Below are positions 40,750 through 48,729 of a stretch of DNA of 64,000 bases, one piece after another. Numbering within the stretch: the first letter of the stretch is position 1; each line of letters starts with the position of its first letter. The translations under genes were made by a program, and so were the position numbers. Origin of the DNA: UBA695 sp042691655 (GTDB lineage Bacteria; Verrucomicrobiota; Verrucomicrobiia; Chthoniobacterales; Chthoniobacteraceae); assembly GCA_042691655.1 (NCBI GenBank), contig CP170506.1, forward strand, positions 4,278,001 through 4,342,000, written 5' to 3'. Below the pieces are notes generated by a model. It ran no database searches. It was given only the letters and a program-made list of their open reading frames with translations, and was not told where the DNA came from.

Positions 40750-43185
40750 TCAGCCCTGGTAGGTCCCCGCCGTCACGCCGAGGCGCGATTGTGCCCGCAG
40801 CTCCCGCCAGAGTTCGCGGCCCGTCTGGCTCCCACCCAGGAGTGCTCGGTAAGCCGCGACGATGGCCCGCGTCTCCGCCGCCGACTCCTCCAGCAGTTCC
40901 ACCCGGTAACACCGAAGCCCCGTTTCCACCAGTTCATCGTAGAACGGCGCGCCCGTCTGCGCCGTGGCATTAAAGAGCGTATTGCGGCAGCCCGCGTCGG
41001 GGCGCAGCGGGTGGGCGATACCCGTGCGGTCGCGCAGGTGGGCGCGGTGCGCTTCGCAGGGACGCCCGCAGTCGAGGTGCGAGTGGCCTTGCGAGAGGAA
41101 CGCCGCGAATACGCAGTGTTCCATGTGAAACATCGGCATGTGCTGATGGAGCGTCAGCTCGAACCACTCCGGCGGCGCGGCCCGCAGCAGCGCCAACGCT
41201 TCGCCGAGGTTCAGGTCGTAGGAGACCGTTACGTGCTCCAGCCCCTTCTCCATGAAAAACGCCGCCGTAAAGGGGTTGGCCACGTTGAGCGAAAAGTCGC
41301 CCCGTTTGCGCAGCGGGCTTTTGCGAAAATAATCGACCCCGCCCAGGTTGCGCAGCAGCACGCCGTCAGGCTGCGCGGCCTCGATCAGCTTGAAAAAACC
41401 CTGCTCCCCGGCCTTCTGGATGCGCGGCGTGGCCAGGAATACGGCGGTCTCGCCACCCCGGGCGCGCACCCGCTCCACGGCGGGGCCGTAGCGGCGCACG
41501 TCCTCGAAATCGAGGTATACGGTCTCGATCCCCTCGTCGAGCAGCGCGTCGAGCTGCTCATCGCTGCGGCAGAGCACCGAAAGCGCGGGTTTGGCCGTCG
41601 GGGCCGGGGCCGCTGGCAGCCGGGAAAGAAAGTACCGGATCGTCCCGGTGCTTTCCGCGCGTGGCGCAGGCACAGCCGCCGCCTCCAGGCGCGCCACCAG
41701 TTCCCGCCGAAGCCGATTCATCTCGCCGATGGGCAGAATCACCGCTCCCTCCAGGCCGTTGTGCAGCGAGGCGGGCGCGAACGGGGCGTCTCCGAAGCGG
41801 CCCAGGTGTTCGCCGAGCTTCTCCAGGGTCAGCGGAGCCGTCCGGGCCGTTTGCAGCAAAATCTCCGAGGCCACGCGAACCGGTTCAGCCCCAGCGCGCC
41901 GCCCTTCCAGGACAAGCGGCTCCCCGGCCTTGCCGCTCACACGCAGTTCCACCGGCTCCCGGTGGCGCGGCTCGATCCGGCCCGCGAAACTTTTCTTCAA
42001 CGCCGAGTCGAGCGCCGGATCATTCGTCTTCCAAACCCTGTGGCCGGGCGCGAGCGCCGCGAAATCAATATGGTCGTGCTGGAAAAAGAGCCGCCCTCCG
42101 CACACCTGGTAAACGCGCCCGCCCTGTTCCTTGTCGGGGTCGCCGCCCGTCTCGAACGCCACGCCGTCGCCCGGCTTCACCGGCGTATCGAGCGCCGCGA
42201 GCTCCACGAAATCCCGCCCCACGCGACTGATCGCCCCAATGAGCGCCCCGCGCTTTTTGCCGAACCGCGCCGCCACGAGGCGCTGGTGATCCACGCCATG
42301 GAGCCAGCCCGTGAAAAACCCGCGCGAAAAAGCCATTTCCAACTGGTAGCGGTCCGGCGCGTCGATCTTCCCGCCCCGCCCGGCCAGCGCGGCGTCGAGC
42401 GCCTTCCGGTAAACCTGGCAGACCGCCGCCACGTACTCGGGACTCTTGAGCCGCCCCTCGATCTTGAAGGAAACCACGCCCCGCTCCAGCAGCGCGGGGA
42501 AGTCATCAGCCGCCGCCAGGTCCTGCGGCGAAAGCAGGTAACGCTTCGGCCCGAGGTCGCGCACCGCCCCGTCCACGATCAGCTCGTAAGGCAACCGGCA
42601 TGCCTGGGCGCACTCGCCCCGGTTGGCACTCCGGTGGCCCAGCGATTCGCTCGTAAGGCACTGGCCCGAATAGGCGACGCAAAGCGCCCCGTGCACGAAA
42701 ACCTCCAGCTCCAGGTCGTCCGACTTTGGAAATTTCTCCAGCTCGCGCAGCGAAAGCTCCCGGGCCAGCACGATCCGCCGCACCCCCAGCTCGCGTTGAA
42801 CCAGTGCCGCCCCCTCCGGCGACGTAATGGTCATCTGCGTCGAGGCATGCAGCGGCAGCTCCGGCACCAGCGCGCGGGCCAGCCGGGCCAGGCCGATATC
42901 CTGCACGATCACCCCGTCCACCCCCGAGCGCGAGAGCAGGCGCAGGTAATCCGCCGCCTCCTCCAGCTCGCCCGTGAAGACCAGCGTATTAAAGGCCACG
43001 TAGGTTTTCACCCCGTGGCTGCGGCAGTAGGCCACCACCCGGGGGAGGTCCTCCTCCGTGAAATTTTCCGCCCGCATCCGGGCATTGAACCGATCGAGGC
43101 CAAAGTAAACCGCGTCAGCCCCGTTGGCGACGGCGGCGCGAACACAATCCCACTCGCCCGCGGGCGCTAAAAGTTCGGCAATCAT
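40750..43185 (-). CDS. Peptidase U32 family protein (RlhA/YhbU-like), long form
   Basis: Member of the U32 family whose characterised bacterial proteins include the rRNA hydroxylation factor RlhA and tRNA- or ubiquinone-linked hydroxylation factors rather than true proteases. The ATG at 43185 gives 811 residues. The U32 core starts IAELLAPAGEWDCVRAAVAN; the Fe-S-like Cys cluster is CVAYSGQCLTSESL, GECAQACRLPY. A middle region (about 350-480) resembles the DUF3656 domain, and a C-terminal second U32-like half (FMEKGLEHVTVSYDLNLGEA; Cys at HCVFAAFL, DCGRPCEAHR) is added. Function is inferred from family only. Confidence 0.82.
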   Translation of the reverse strand: MIAELLAPAGEWDCVRAAVANGADAVYFGLDRFNARMRAENFTEEDLPRVVAYCRSHGVKTYVAFNTLVFTGELEEAADYLRLLSRSGVDGVIVQDIGLARLARALVPELPLHASTQMTITSPEGAALVQRELGVRRIVLARELSLRELEKFPKSDDLELEVFVHGALCVAYSGQCLTSESLGHRSANRGECAQACRLPYELIVDGAVRDLGPKRYLLSPQDLAAADDFPALLERGVVSFKIEGRLKSPEYVAAVCQVYRKALDAALAGRGGKIDAPDRYQLEMAFSRGFFTGWLHGVDHQRLVAARFGKKRGALIGAISRVGRDFVELAALDTPVKPGDGVAFETGGDPDKEQGGRVYQVCGGRLFFQHDHIDFAALAPGHRVWKTNDPALDSALKKSFAGRIEPRHREPVELRVSGKAGEPLVLEGRRAGAEPVRVASEILLQTARTAPLTLEKLGEHLGRFGDAPFAPASLHNGLEGAVILPIGEMNRLRRELVARLEAAAVPAPRAESTGTIRYFLSRLPAAPAPTAKPALSVLCRSDEQLDALLDEGIETVYLDFEDVRRYGPAVERVRARGGETAVFLATPRIQKAGEQGFFKLIEAAQPDGVLLRNLGGVDYFRKSPLRKRGDFSLNVANPFTAAFFMEKGLEHVTVSYDLNLGEALALLRAAPPEWFELTLHQHMPMFHMEHCVFAAFLSQGHSHLDCGRPCEAHRAHLRDRTGIAHPLRPDAGCRNTLFNATAQTGAPFYDELVETGLRCYRVELLEESAAETRAIVAAYRALLGGSQTGRELWRELRAQSRLGVTAGTYQG

Positions 43186-43332
43186 AGCGCGGTGGGGAGC
43201 AAATCGGGGATCAATGGGCTGGGCAGCATGCACATAGACCCCTACCGTAGCCCCGGCGGGCCCTCATGGAAAGGCCGACTTCGCGCTGGTCAAAACGCCC
43301 CACCCCGGAATATTTTTCTGGCAGACCCACTC

Positions 43333-43878
43333 ATGAACACACCCAACATCGTCTACTTCGACCTGGAAACCCAGCGCACCGCCAACGACGCGGGCGGCTG
43401 GGACCACAAGCGCGACATGGGCATGTCCGTGGGCGTCACCTTTTCCACCGCCACGGGCCAGTACCAGATCTACCCCGAGAAACGGGTCCACGAACTGGTC
43501 GACGAACTGCTCCATGCCGACTTGGTCGTCGGCTTCAACTGCATCAACTTCGACTACGAAGTCCTCATGGGCTACTCCGTCTACGACATCCCGGCCCTCG
43601 CCCGCACCCTCGACCTCATGGTCGAGCTGGAGAAAAAGCTGGGCCACCGCCTGAGCCTCGACGCCGTCGCCACCGCCTCCCTCGGCGTGGGCAAGACCGC
43701 CGACGGCCTGGACGCCATCCGGTGGTGGCGCGAGGGCAAAATTCTGGATATCGCCGAGTACTGCTGCTTCGACGTGAAAGTGACAAAAATGGTCCACGAG
43801 TATGGCCGCGACCACAAACGGCTCTATTTTCTGGACCGTTTTCAGCAAAAACGCGAGGTGGAGATCGACTGGAAGTAG
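43333..43878 (+). CDS. RNase H-like 3'-5' exonuclease domain protein
   Basis: A 181-residue predicted nuclease of the DnaQ/RNase H-like fold. The start at 43333 is the ATG before NTPNIVYFDLETQRT, in which the DXE motif supplies two acidic metal ligands. VVGFNCINFDYEVLMGY is exonuclease motif II, and IAEYCCFDVKVTKMVHEY holds the final acidic residue. It has no polymerase or helicase part. It may process DNA or RNA; no partner is apparent. It converges with the TetR gene. Confidence 0.72.
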   Translation: MNTPNIVYFDLETQRTANDAGGWDHKRDMGMSVGVTFSTATGQYQIYPEKRVHELVDELLHADLVVGFNCINFDYEVLMGYSVYDIPALARTLDLMVELEKKLGHRLSLDAVATASLGVGKTADGLDAIRWWREGKILDIAEYCCFDVKVTKMVHEYGRDHKRLYFLDRFQQKREVEIDWK

Positions 43879-43920
43879 CGCAACCCAATAAATCTATAGC
43901 CGCCCTTTCTCGGCACCTGG

Positions 43921-44547
43921 CTATGAAAGTCGTATAAGATAAGCGCAAAACATATCTGCTACGGCATCGGCGTAGGCCTTAATTTCCGAGGAAGTCCGAG
44001 GCGTCGCCGAAAAATGCCTCCCCACTGAGCTAAGCGTGCTTGCAATGATGTCACCAGCCAATGCGCGGGTCGACTCCGAGGCTTTGGGCAGAAATTCCCG
44101 CATTGAGAGCTCAAAAATATGATCACTCGCCGCTTTCGCTTCCCTCGCTTCGGGGGCATCGCGATAGAGGGGAGCGGCGTCATGGAGCGCCACGCGCATT
44201 CCTGCTTCCTCACATTCCGAACGGATGAAGGCGTGAACCCAAATGCGCAGCCGCTCAAGCGGTGGCTTGTCGGTGTTTTCAAGAATGCCGCGCAGCAACT
44301 CTGTCGTCTGCCTCCACTCGTCGCTTTGGAGCCGGAAGAGGATTGAGGCCTTGTTGGGGAAATACTGGTAGATGGAGCCAACGCTGACCCCCGCCCTTTC
44401 GGCCACCCGCGCCGTCGTAAAGCGTTGCGCTCCGTCCTTCACCAAAACCTGACCAGCCGCTTCCAAAATCGCGGCGACAAGCTCCTCCGAGCGGGCTTGC
44501 TGAGGCTGTTTTCTAGAGGAAATAGAGGCGTTTGGGCGAGCGGTCAT
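43921..44547 (-). CDS. TetR-family transcriptional regulator
   Basis: A 208-residue repressor. The N-terminal helix-turn-helix (ARSEELVAAILEAAGQVLVK, then FTTARVAERAGVSVGSIYQY and FPNKASI) is typical. The ligand-binding region is unremarkable. The ATG at 44547 lies 31 bases below a perfect 14-bp palindrome in the shared promoter; an in-frame start at 44592 would put that palindrome inside the gene. It diverges from an O-methyltransferase gene, its likely target along with itself. Confidence 0.85.
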   Translation of the reverse strand: MTARPNASISSRKQPQQARSEELVAAILEAAGQVLVKDGAQRFTTARVAERAGVSVGSIYQYFPNKASILFRLQSDEWRQTTELLRGILENTDKPPLERLRIWVHAFIRSECEEAGMRVALHDAAPLYRDAPEAREAKAASDHIFELSMREFLPKASESTRALAGDIIASTLSSVGRHFSATPRTSSEIKAYADAVADMFCAYLIRLS

Positions 44548-44577
44548 GGGGCAATATGGCAACGCGAATAGCGAACC

Positions 44578-44591
44578 TGACGAATTCGTCA
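44578..44591. promoter_or_regulatory. Perfect palindrome TGACGAATTCGTCA: probable TetR operator
   Basis: A 14-bp perfect palindrome between the divergent TetR and methyltransferase genes. A -10-like TATATT follows at 44592-44597, 14 bases before the methyltransferase start. A bound TetR dimer would block the promoter. The palindrome is seen; its function is inferred. Confidence 0.6.
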
Positions 44592-44610
44592 TATATTAAC
44601 CGTCGTAAGG

Positions 44611-45321
44611 ATGAACTCAATACACAATCTGAAAACATCGATGACATTTAACACCCATCATACCACACTCACCACCGCTCCGGTTGCGCCGCTCCTGGAT
44701 CGGTTGTTTGAAAAAGACGCCTCGGCGTCACCGGCGGCAAGTCCCGCACTGGCCGATCTCTTCGAGGATCGGGAGCGCCTCATGCGGAGCAAGACGGATT
44801 ACCGCGACTTCTACGGCCGCATGAAGGATTTCCCGCTCGCGGTTTCGCGGGAGACCGGCGCGTTACTCTATATGCTGGCGCGGAGCTGCCACGCGCGGAA
44901 CATCGTCGAATTTGGAACCTCGTTCGGCATTTCGGCCCTGCACTTTGCTGCGGCCTTGCGGGACAACGGCGGCGGTCGCCTGATCACCTGCGAATTCGAG
45001 TCGTCTAAAGTGGCCCGTGCCAAAGAAAACCTGACAGCCGGTGGCCTGGCTGACTTGGTGGAGTTCAGGGAGGGGGACGCTCTGCAAACCCTGCGCATTG
45101 ATCTTCCGAAATCAATCGACATGCTGCTGCTCGACGGGGCCAAGGCGCTCTATCCCGAAATTTTGGATCTCGTAGAGAGCCACCTGCGGCCGGGTGCACT
45201 GATCATCGCTGACAATGCCGATTACAGCCCCGAGTACCTGGAGCGCGTTCGCTCGGCAACCGGAGGCTACATGTCCGTGCCCTTTGCGGCTGATATCGAG
45301 TTATCGATGCGGCTCGGTTAA
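44611..45321 (+). CDS. Class I SAM-dependent O-methyltransferase-like protein
   Basis: A 236-residue methyltransferase of the catechol/caffeoyl-CoA O-methyltransferase-like family. The SAM-binding motif is NIVEFGTSFGISALHFA, followed by RLITCEFESSKVARAKENL and MLLLDGAKALYPEILDL. The acceptor is unknown. Start could be the ATG at 44611 or 44641; 44611 is used. It is divergent from a TetR regulator with a perfect palindrome between them, so it may be induced by a toxic small molecule that it or a partner modifies. A MITE-like element begins two bases after its stop. Confidence 0.8.
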   Translation: MNSIHNLKTSMTFNTHHTTLTTAPVAPLLDRLFEKDASASPAASPALADLFEDRERLMRSKTDYRDFYGRMKDFPLAVSRETGALLYMLARSCHARNIVEFGTSFGISALHFAAALRDNGGGRLITCEFESSKVARAKENLTAGGLADLVEFREGDALQTLRIDLPKSIDMLLLDGAKALYPEILDLVESHLRPGALIIADNADYSPEYLERVRSATGGYMSVPFAADIELSMRLG

Positions 45322-45322
45322 G

Positions 45323-45395
45323 GGCACCTCTGGAAACCGGGGTATGTCAGCCATGAAGGATTTTTGATGACGTGCCGCCGGTTTCCAGAGATGCC
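45323..45395. mobile_element. MITE-like element B, 73 bp, 18-bp terminal inverted repeats
   Basis: GGCACCTCTGGAAACCGG on the left and CCGGTTTCCAGAGATGCC on the right, one mismatch in 18. The centre has CAGCCATGAAGGATTTTTGA continuing TGACGTG, matching the core of element A (CAGCCACAAAGGATTTTTGA). No transposase is present. Confidence 0.65.
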
Positions 45396-45478
45396 ATTAA
45401 ACTCAGTTTGCTTCCTTTTGCAGCGGCGCTGGAAGCGAGCCACCCGGCCGGAACCTTTGTTCCGGGCGATTCCGTGCC

Positions 45479-46135
45479 GTGAAAATCTTTCGGGACCGGG
45501 TCGAGGCAGGGCGCGAATTAGCGCGCGCCCTCGTGGATGAGGGCGTCGTCTCCCCCGGCGGCGAGGAGGGGCTGCTTATTCTGGCCATTCCCCGGGGCGG
45601 CGTGATCGTCGGGGCCGAGGTGGCGCGGTTCTTGCACGCCCCGCTCGATGTCTGGCTCTCGCGCAAGATCGGCGCGCCCGGCAACCCCGAGTTTGGCATC
45701 GGGTCAGTCTCCTCCCATGGCGAAACCGTGATCGACGCCAAGACTATCGTCGCGCTGGGAGTGGACGACGAATACCTCAACGAAGCCATCCGGCGCGAGC
45801 GGGCGGAGCTGGAGCGGCGCATGGTGGCCTTCCGCGGCAGCTCGGAGCCCGTTCAGGTGGAGGACCGCACGGTCATCCTGGTCGATGACGGCGCGGCCAC
45901 CGGCTCCACCGCGCTGGCCGCCCTTGCGGCGCTCCGGCGGGGCGGGGCGAAAAAGCGCATCCTAGCCCTGCCCGTGGCCCCGCGCGATGTCCTGCCCACC
46001 CTGCACAAAGCAGCCGACGCCACGCTGATCCTGAGCGCCGAACTGGTGTTCATGGCCGTCGGGCAGTTTTACGAGGACTTCCGGGCGGTCGAGGACGAGG
46101 TGGTGGTGCGCACGCTGGCCGGGTGGCGACGATAG
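45479..46135 (+). CDS. Phosphoribosyltransferase-domain protein
   Basis: A 218-residue cytoplasmic protein with a type I PRTase fold; the PRPP loop is VILVDDGAATGSTALAA. The N-terminal half (LAIPRGGVIVGAEVARFLHA) and DVWLSRKIGAPGNPEFGIGS match the predicted phosphoribosyltransferases often annotated as PRTase domain proteins of unknown substrate. The start is a GTG at 45479 with no strong Shine-Dalgarno; a hairpin (CCGGAAC-CTTT-GTTCCGG, 45448-45465) lies just upstream. It is alone, before lpxA. Confidence 0.82.
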   Translation: MKIFRDRVEAGRELARALVDEGVVSPGGEEGLLILAIPRGGVIVGAEVARFLHAPLDVWLSRKIGAPGNPEFGIGSVSSHGETVIDAKTIVALGVDDEYLNEAIRRERAELERRMVAFRGSSEPVQVEDRTVILVDDGAATGSTALAALAALRRGGAKKRILALPVAPRDVLPTLHKAADATLILSAELVFMAVGQFYEDFRAVEDEVVVRTLAGWRR

Positions 46136-46213
46136 TTTCCGGGGCCTGGAAATTCGCGATTGCGGAGAACATACTTGCCACCGGCGCGGCGGGCGGCACT
46201 ATTTCCCCACAAT

Positions 46214-47047
46214 ATGAACGCCGCTCCCCTAATCCACCCCACCGCTTCCATCCACCCCGATGCCCAGCTCGGAGCTGGCGTTCGCGTCGGCCCGTTCGCG
46301 GTGATCGAGGGCCCGGCGCAGATCGGCGACGGCTGCGAGATCAAGGCCCACGCGGTGGTCACCGGGTGGGTGCGCATGGGGGCGCGCAATGTCATCGGCT
46401 ACGGGGCCATCGTCGGCGGCGATCCGCAAGACCTCGGGTTTGACCCCTCGATGAAGAGCTGGGTGATCCTCGGCGAGGGCAATACCATCCGCGAATACGC
46501 CACCCTCCATCGCGGCACCGGCGAGGGGACCCAGACGCGCGTGGGCAGCAGCTGCTTCTTCATGGCCGGGGCGCACGTGGGGCATAATTCCCAGGTGGCC
46601 GACGGCGTCATTATCGCCAATAACGTGCTCCTGGGCGGGCATGTCCACATCGGGCCGGGCGTCTTTATCGGCGGCGGGGCGGTCTTCCACCAGTGGGTGC
46701 ACGTCGGGCGACGGGCGATGATCCAGGGCAACGCGGCCATGAGCAAAAGCGTGCCGCCATTTCTCGTGGCCGCGCAGATCAACGGCGTGGCCGGGATGAA
46801 TATCGTCGGGATGCGCCGGGCCGGGATCGACGCCGCGCAGCGCAAGGAGGTCAAGGAGGCCTTCAAGCTCGTTTACAAGAGCGGGCTCAACGTTCGCCAG
46901 GCGCTGGAAACTGCCAAGGGGCGCGCCTGGGGGCCGGACGCGACGGAGTTCTTCGAATTTATCGCCGGATCGCAAAAACGCGGGGTGTGCGATCTCATCT
47001 CCTCCCGCGCGGGCGGCGCTCACGCGGAGGCGGCCACCGAGGAGTAA
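46214..47047 (+). CDS. lpxA: UDP-N-acetylglucosamine acyltransferase
   Basis: Catalyses the first committed step of lipid A synthesis, transferring a hydroxyacyl chain from ACP to UDP-GlcNAc. The ATG at 46214 gives 277 residues, typical for LpxA. The left-handed beta-helix hexapeptide repeats are evident (IHPTASIHPDAQLGAGVRVG, then VIEGPAQIGDG), and the catalytic His lies in CFFMAGAHVGHNSQVA. The C-terminal helical part begins MNIVGMRRAGIDAAQRKEVK. mnmE follows after 8 bases. Confidence 0.94.
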   Translation: MNAAPLIHPTASIHPDAQLGAGVRVGPFAVIEGPAQIGDGCEIKAHAVVTGWVRMGARNVIGYGAIVGGDPQDLGFDPSMKSWVILGEGNTIREYATLHRGTGEGTQTRVGSSCFFMAGAHVGHNSQVADGVIIANNVLLGGHVHIGPGVFIGGGAVFHQWVHVGRRAMIQGNAAMSKSVPPFLVAAQINGVAGMNIVGMRRAGIDAAQRKEVKEAFKLVYKSGLNVRQALETAKGRAWGPDATEFFEFIAGSQKRGVCDLISSRAGGAHAEAATEE

Positions 47048-47055
47048 TACGAATT

Positions 47056-48390
47056 ATGCCTGACACCATTGCCGCCATTTCCACCCCCTTCGGGGAGGGG
47101 GGCATCGCCGTTATTCGCCTGAGCGGGCCCGAGGCTGCGCAAGTCGCGGGGCGGGTGTTCCACGGGCGGCGACCGGTGGGGGAGCTTGCGCCGAGGGTCC
47201 AGCATTTCGGCAAAATCAAGGACGGCGCGGCGGTCTTGGATGAAGTGCTCCTCACCATTTTCCGCGCCCCGGCCAGCTACACCGGCGAGGAGATGGCCGA
47301 GATCGGCTGCCACGGGGGCATTCTGGTCACGCGGCGGCTGCTGGCGCTTTTGCTGCAAAACGGCGCGCGCGCGGCGGGGCCCGGCGAATTCACCCAGCGG
47401 GCCTTCCTCAATGGCAAGATGGATCTCACCCAGGCCGAGGCCGTGATGGACTTGATCCGCGCCCAGACCGACCTGGGCCTGCGCGCCGCCACCGAGCAGC
47501 TCGAAGGCCGCCTGGGGAGCCGCGTGCGCAAGCTGCGCGAGGCGCTTCTCAATGTCCTGGCCCACGTTGAGGCGTATATTGATTTCCCCGAGGAGGATAT
47601 TTCGCCCGAGACCGGCGCGGCCCTCGCCACCCGGCTGCAGGAAGTGCGCGCGGGATGTGCCGCGCTGCTGGAGACCGCCGGGCAGGGGCGGGTCCTGCGC
47701 GAGGGGCTGCGCACCGTCATCTACGGCGCGCCGAACGTCGGTAAATCGAGCCTGCTCAATCGCCTGCTTGGCTACGAGCGGGCCATCGTCAGCGAGATCC
47801 CTGGGACCACGCGCGACTCGATCGAGGAAGTCGTTAACCTGCGCGGCATCCCCGTGCGCCTCGTGGATACCGCCGGGGTGCGCCACAGCGAGGACCGGAT
47901 CGAACGCGAGGGCATCGCCCGGACCCTGCGCCACGTGGAGCGGGCAGATCTCGTGCTGCACCTGGCCGACGCCAGCCGCCCGCCGGATGGGGAGCCCCAT
48001 CCCGGCAGCCTGCTGGTGCTCAACAAGGCAGACCTCGGCGAGGACCCCGCGTGGGCGGGCCTCGAGGCGGTGCGCATTTCGTGCCTTGAGGAAACGGGCG
48101 CTGGCCCCGGTCTGGAGCCGCTGCTCGACGCCATTGCGGAGCGCGCTTTGGGCGGCGGATTCTCCCGCGCCGGAGCGGGCGTGGCCATCAACGCGCGCCA
48201 CCAGGCTTGCCTGAGCCAGGCCGAAGCCGCTGTGGAGGCGTCGCTGCGGGCGCTGGCCGAGGGCCTCTCCGCCGAATTCATAGCGGTCGACCTGCGGACC
48301 GCGCTCGACGCCGTGGGCGACATCGTCGGTCGGGTCGATACCGAGGACTTGCTCGGGAAGATTTTCTCCACCTTCTGCCTCGGGAAGTAG
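47056..48390 (+). CDS. mnmE: tRNA modification GTPase MnmE
   Basis: With MnmG, modifies U34 of certain tRNAs (5-carboxymethylaminomethyl). It has 444 residues. The N-terminal tetrahydrofolate-binding domain starts MPDTIAAISTPFGEGGIAVI; the G domain has G1 GAPNVGKSSLLN, G3 DTAGVR, and the G2 region GTTRDSIEE. The C-terminus ends in the invariant CLGK. It is 8 bases after lpxA, probably cotranscribed. MnmG is not in this window. Confidence 0.95.
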   Translation: MPDTIAAISTPFGEGGIAVIRLSGPEAAQVAGRVFHGRRPVGELAPRVQHFGKIKDGAAVLDEVLLTIFRAPASYTGEEMAEIGCHGGILVTRRLLALLLQNGARAAGPGEFTQRAFLNGKMDLTQAEAVMDLIRAQTDLGLRAATEQLEGRLGSRVRKLREALLNVLAHVEAYIDFPEEDISPETGAALATRLQEVRAGCAALLETAGQGRVLREGLRTVIYGAPNVGKSSLLNRLLGYERAIVSEIPGTTRDSIEEVVNLRGIPVRLVDTAGVRHSEDRIEREGIARTLRHVERADLVLHLADASRPPDGEPHPGSLLVLNKADLGEDPAWAGLEAVRISCLEETGAGPGLEPLLDAIAERALGGGFSRAGAGVAINARHQACLSQAEAAVEASLRALAEGLSAEFIAVDLRTALDAVGDIVGRVDTEDLLGKIFSTFCLGK

Positions 48391-48479
48391 GGATTTATCA
48401 GGAACTTGAGGAAAATACAGAGATTTTATACGACCCTGATAGTCATAGGCCACCCAATGGCCTCTCTATAAGAAATATT

Positions 48480-48549
48480 TCACGCAAAGACGCAAAGGCG
48501 CAAAGAAGAGGCGCACCTGCCTTCTTTGCGCCTTTGCGTCTTTGCGTGA
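48480..48549. repeat. Family 2 palindromic repeat, copy b
   Basis: TCACGCAAAGACGCAAAGGC on the left and CTTTGCGCCTTTGCGTCTTT on the right, then GCGTGA. Compare 19716-19773. Confidence 0.8.
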
Positions 48550-48585
48550 GACTTAATGCCTTTTGTCTTTAATCCCCCGGGGGCA

Positions 48586-48629
48586 CAAAAGAAAGCCCCG
48601 CCGCCGAAAACGCGATTCGGCAACGGGGC
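48586..48629 (-). terminator. Intrinsic terminator of rhaA
   Basis: GCCCCG and GCCGAA arms pair with TTCGGC and CGGGGC around tcgcgtt (minus strand), followed by TTTCTTTTGT. About 100 bases after the rhaA stop. Confidence 0.75.
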
Positions 48630-48729
48630 GCTTTGCTCTACTGCTGGGAATGGAGCCTCACGGAAGGCATGGAAAATCGGACGGCCTGTCAGCGCCCGCC
48701 CCCACGCCTTCGCGTGAAGAAATTTTGCC

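Larger units (their letters stand above)
48391..48729. other. 339-bp intergenic region with repeats and a terminator, no gene
   Basis: Between mnmE and the convergent rhaA. It holds a family 4 repeat fragment (TTTATCAGGAACTTGAGGAA at 48394), a family 2 palindrome (48480-48549), and a strong hairpin terminator for rhaA (48586-48629). A short plus-strand frame at 48563-48763 has no recognisable protein and overlaps the terminator, so it is not called. Confidence 0.75.
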
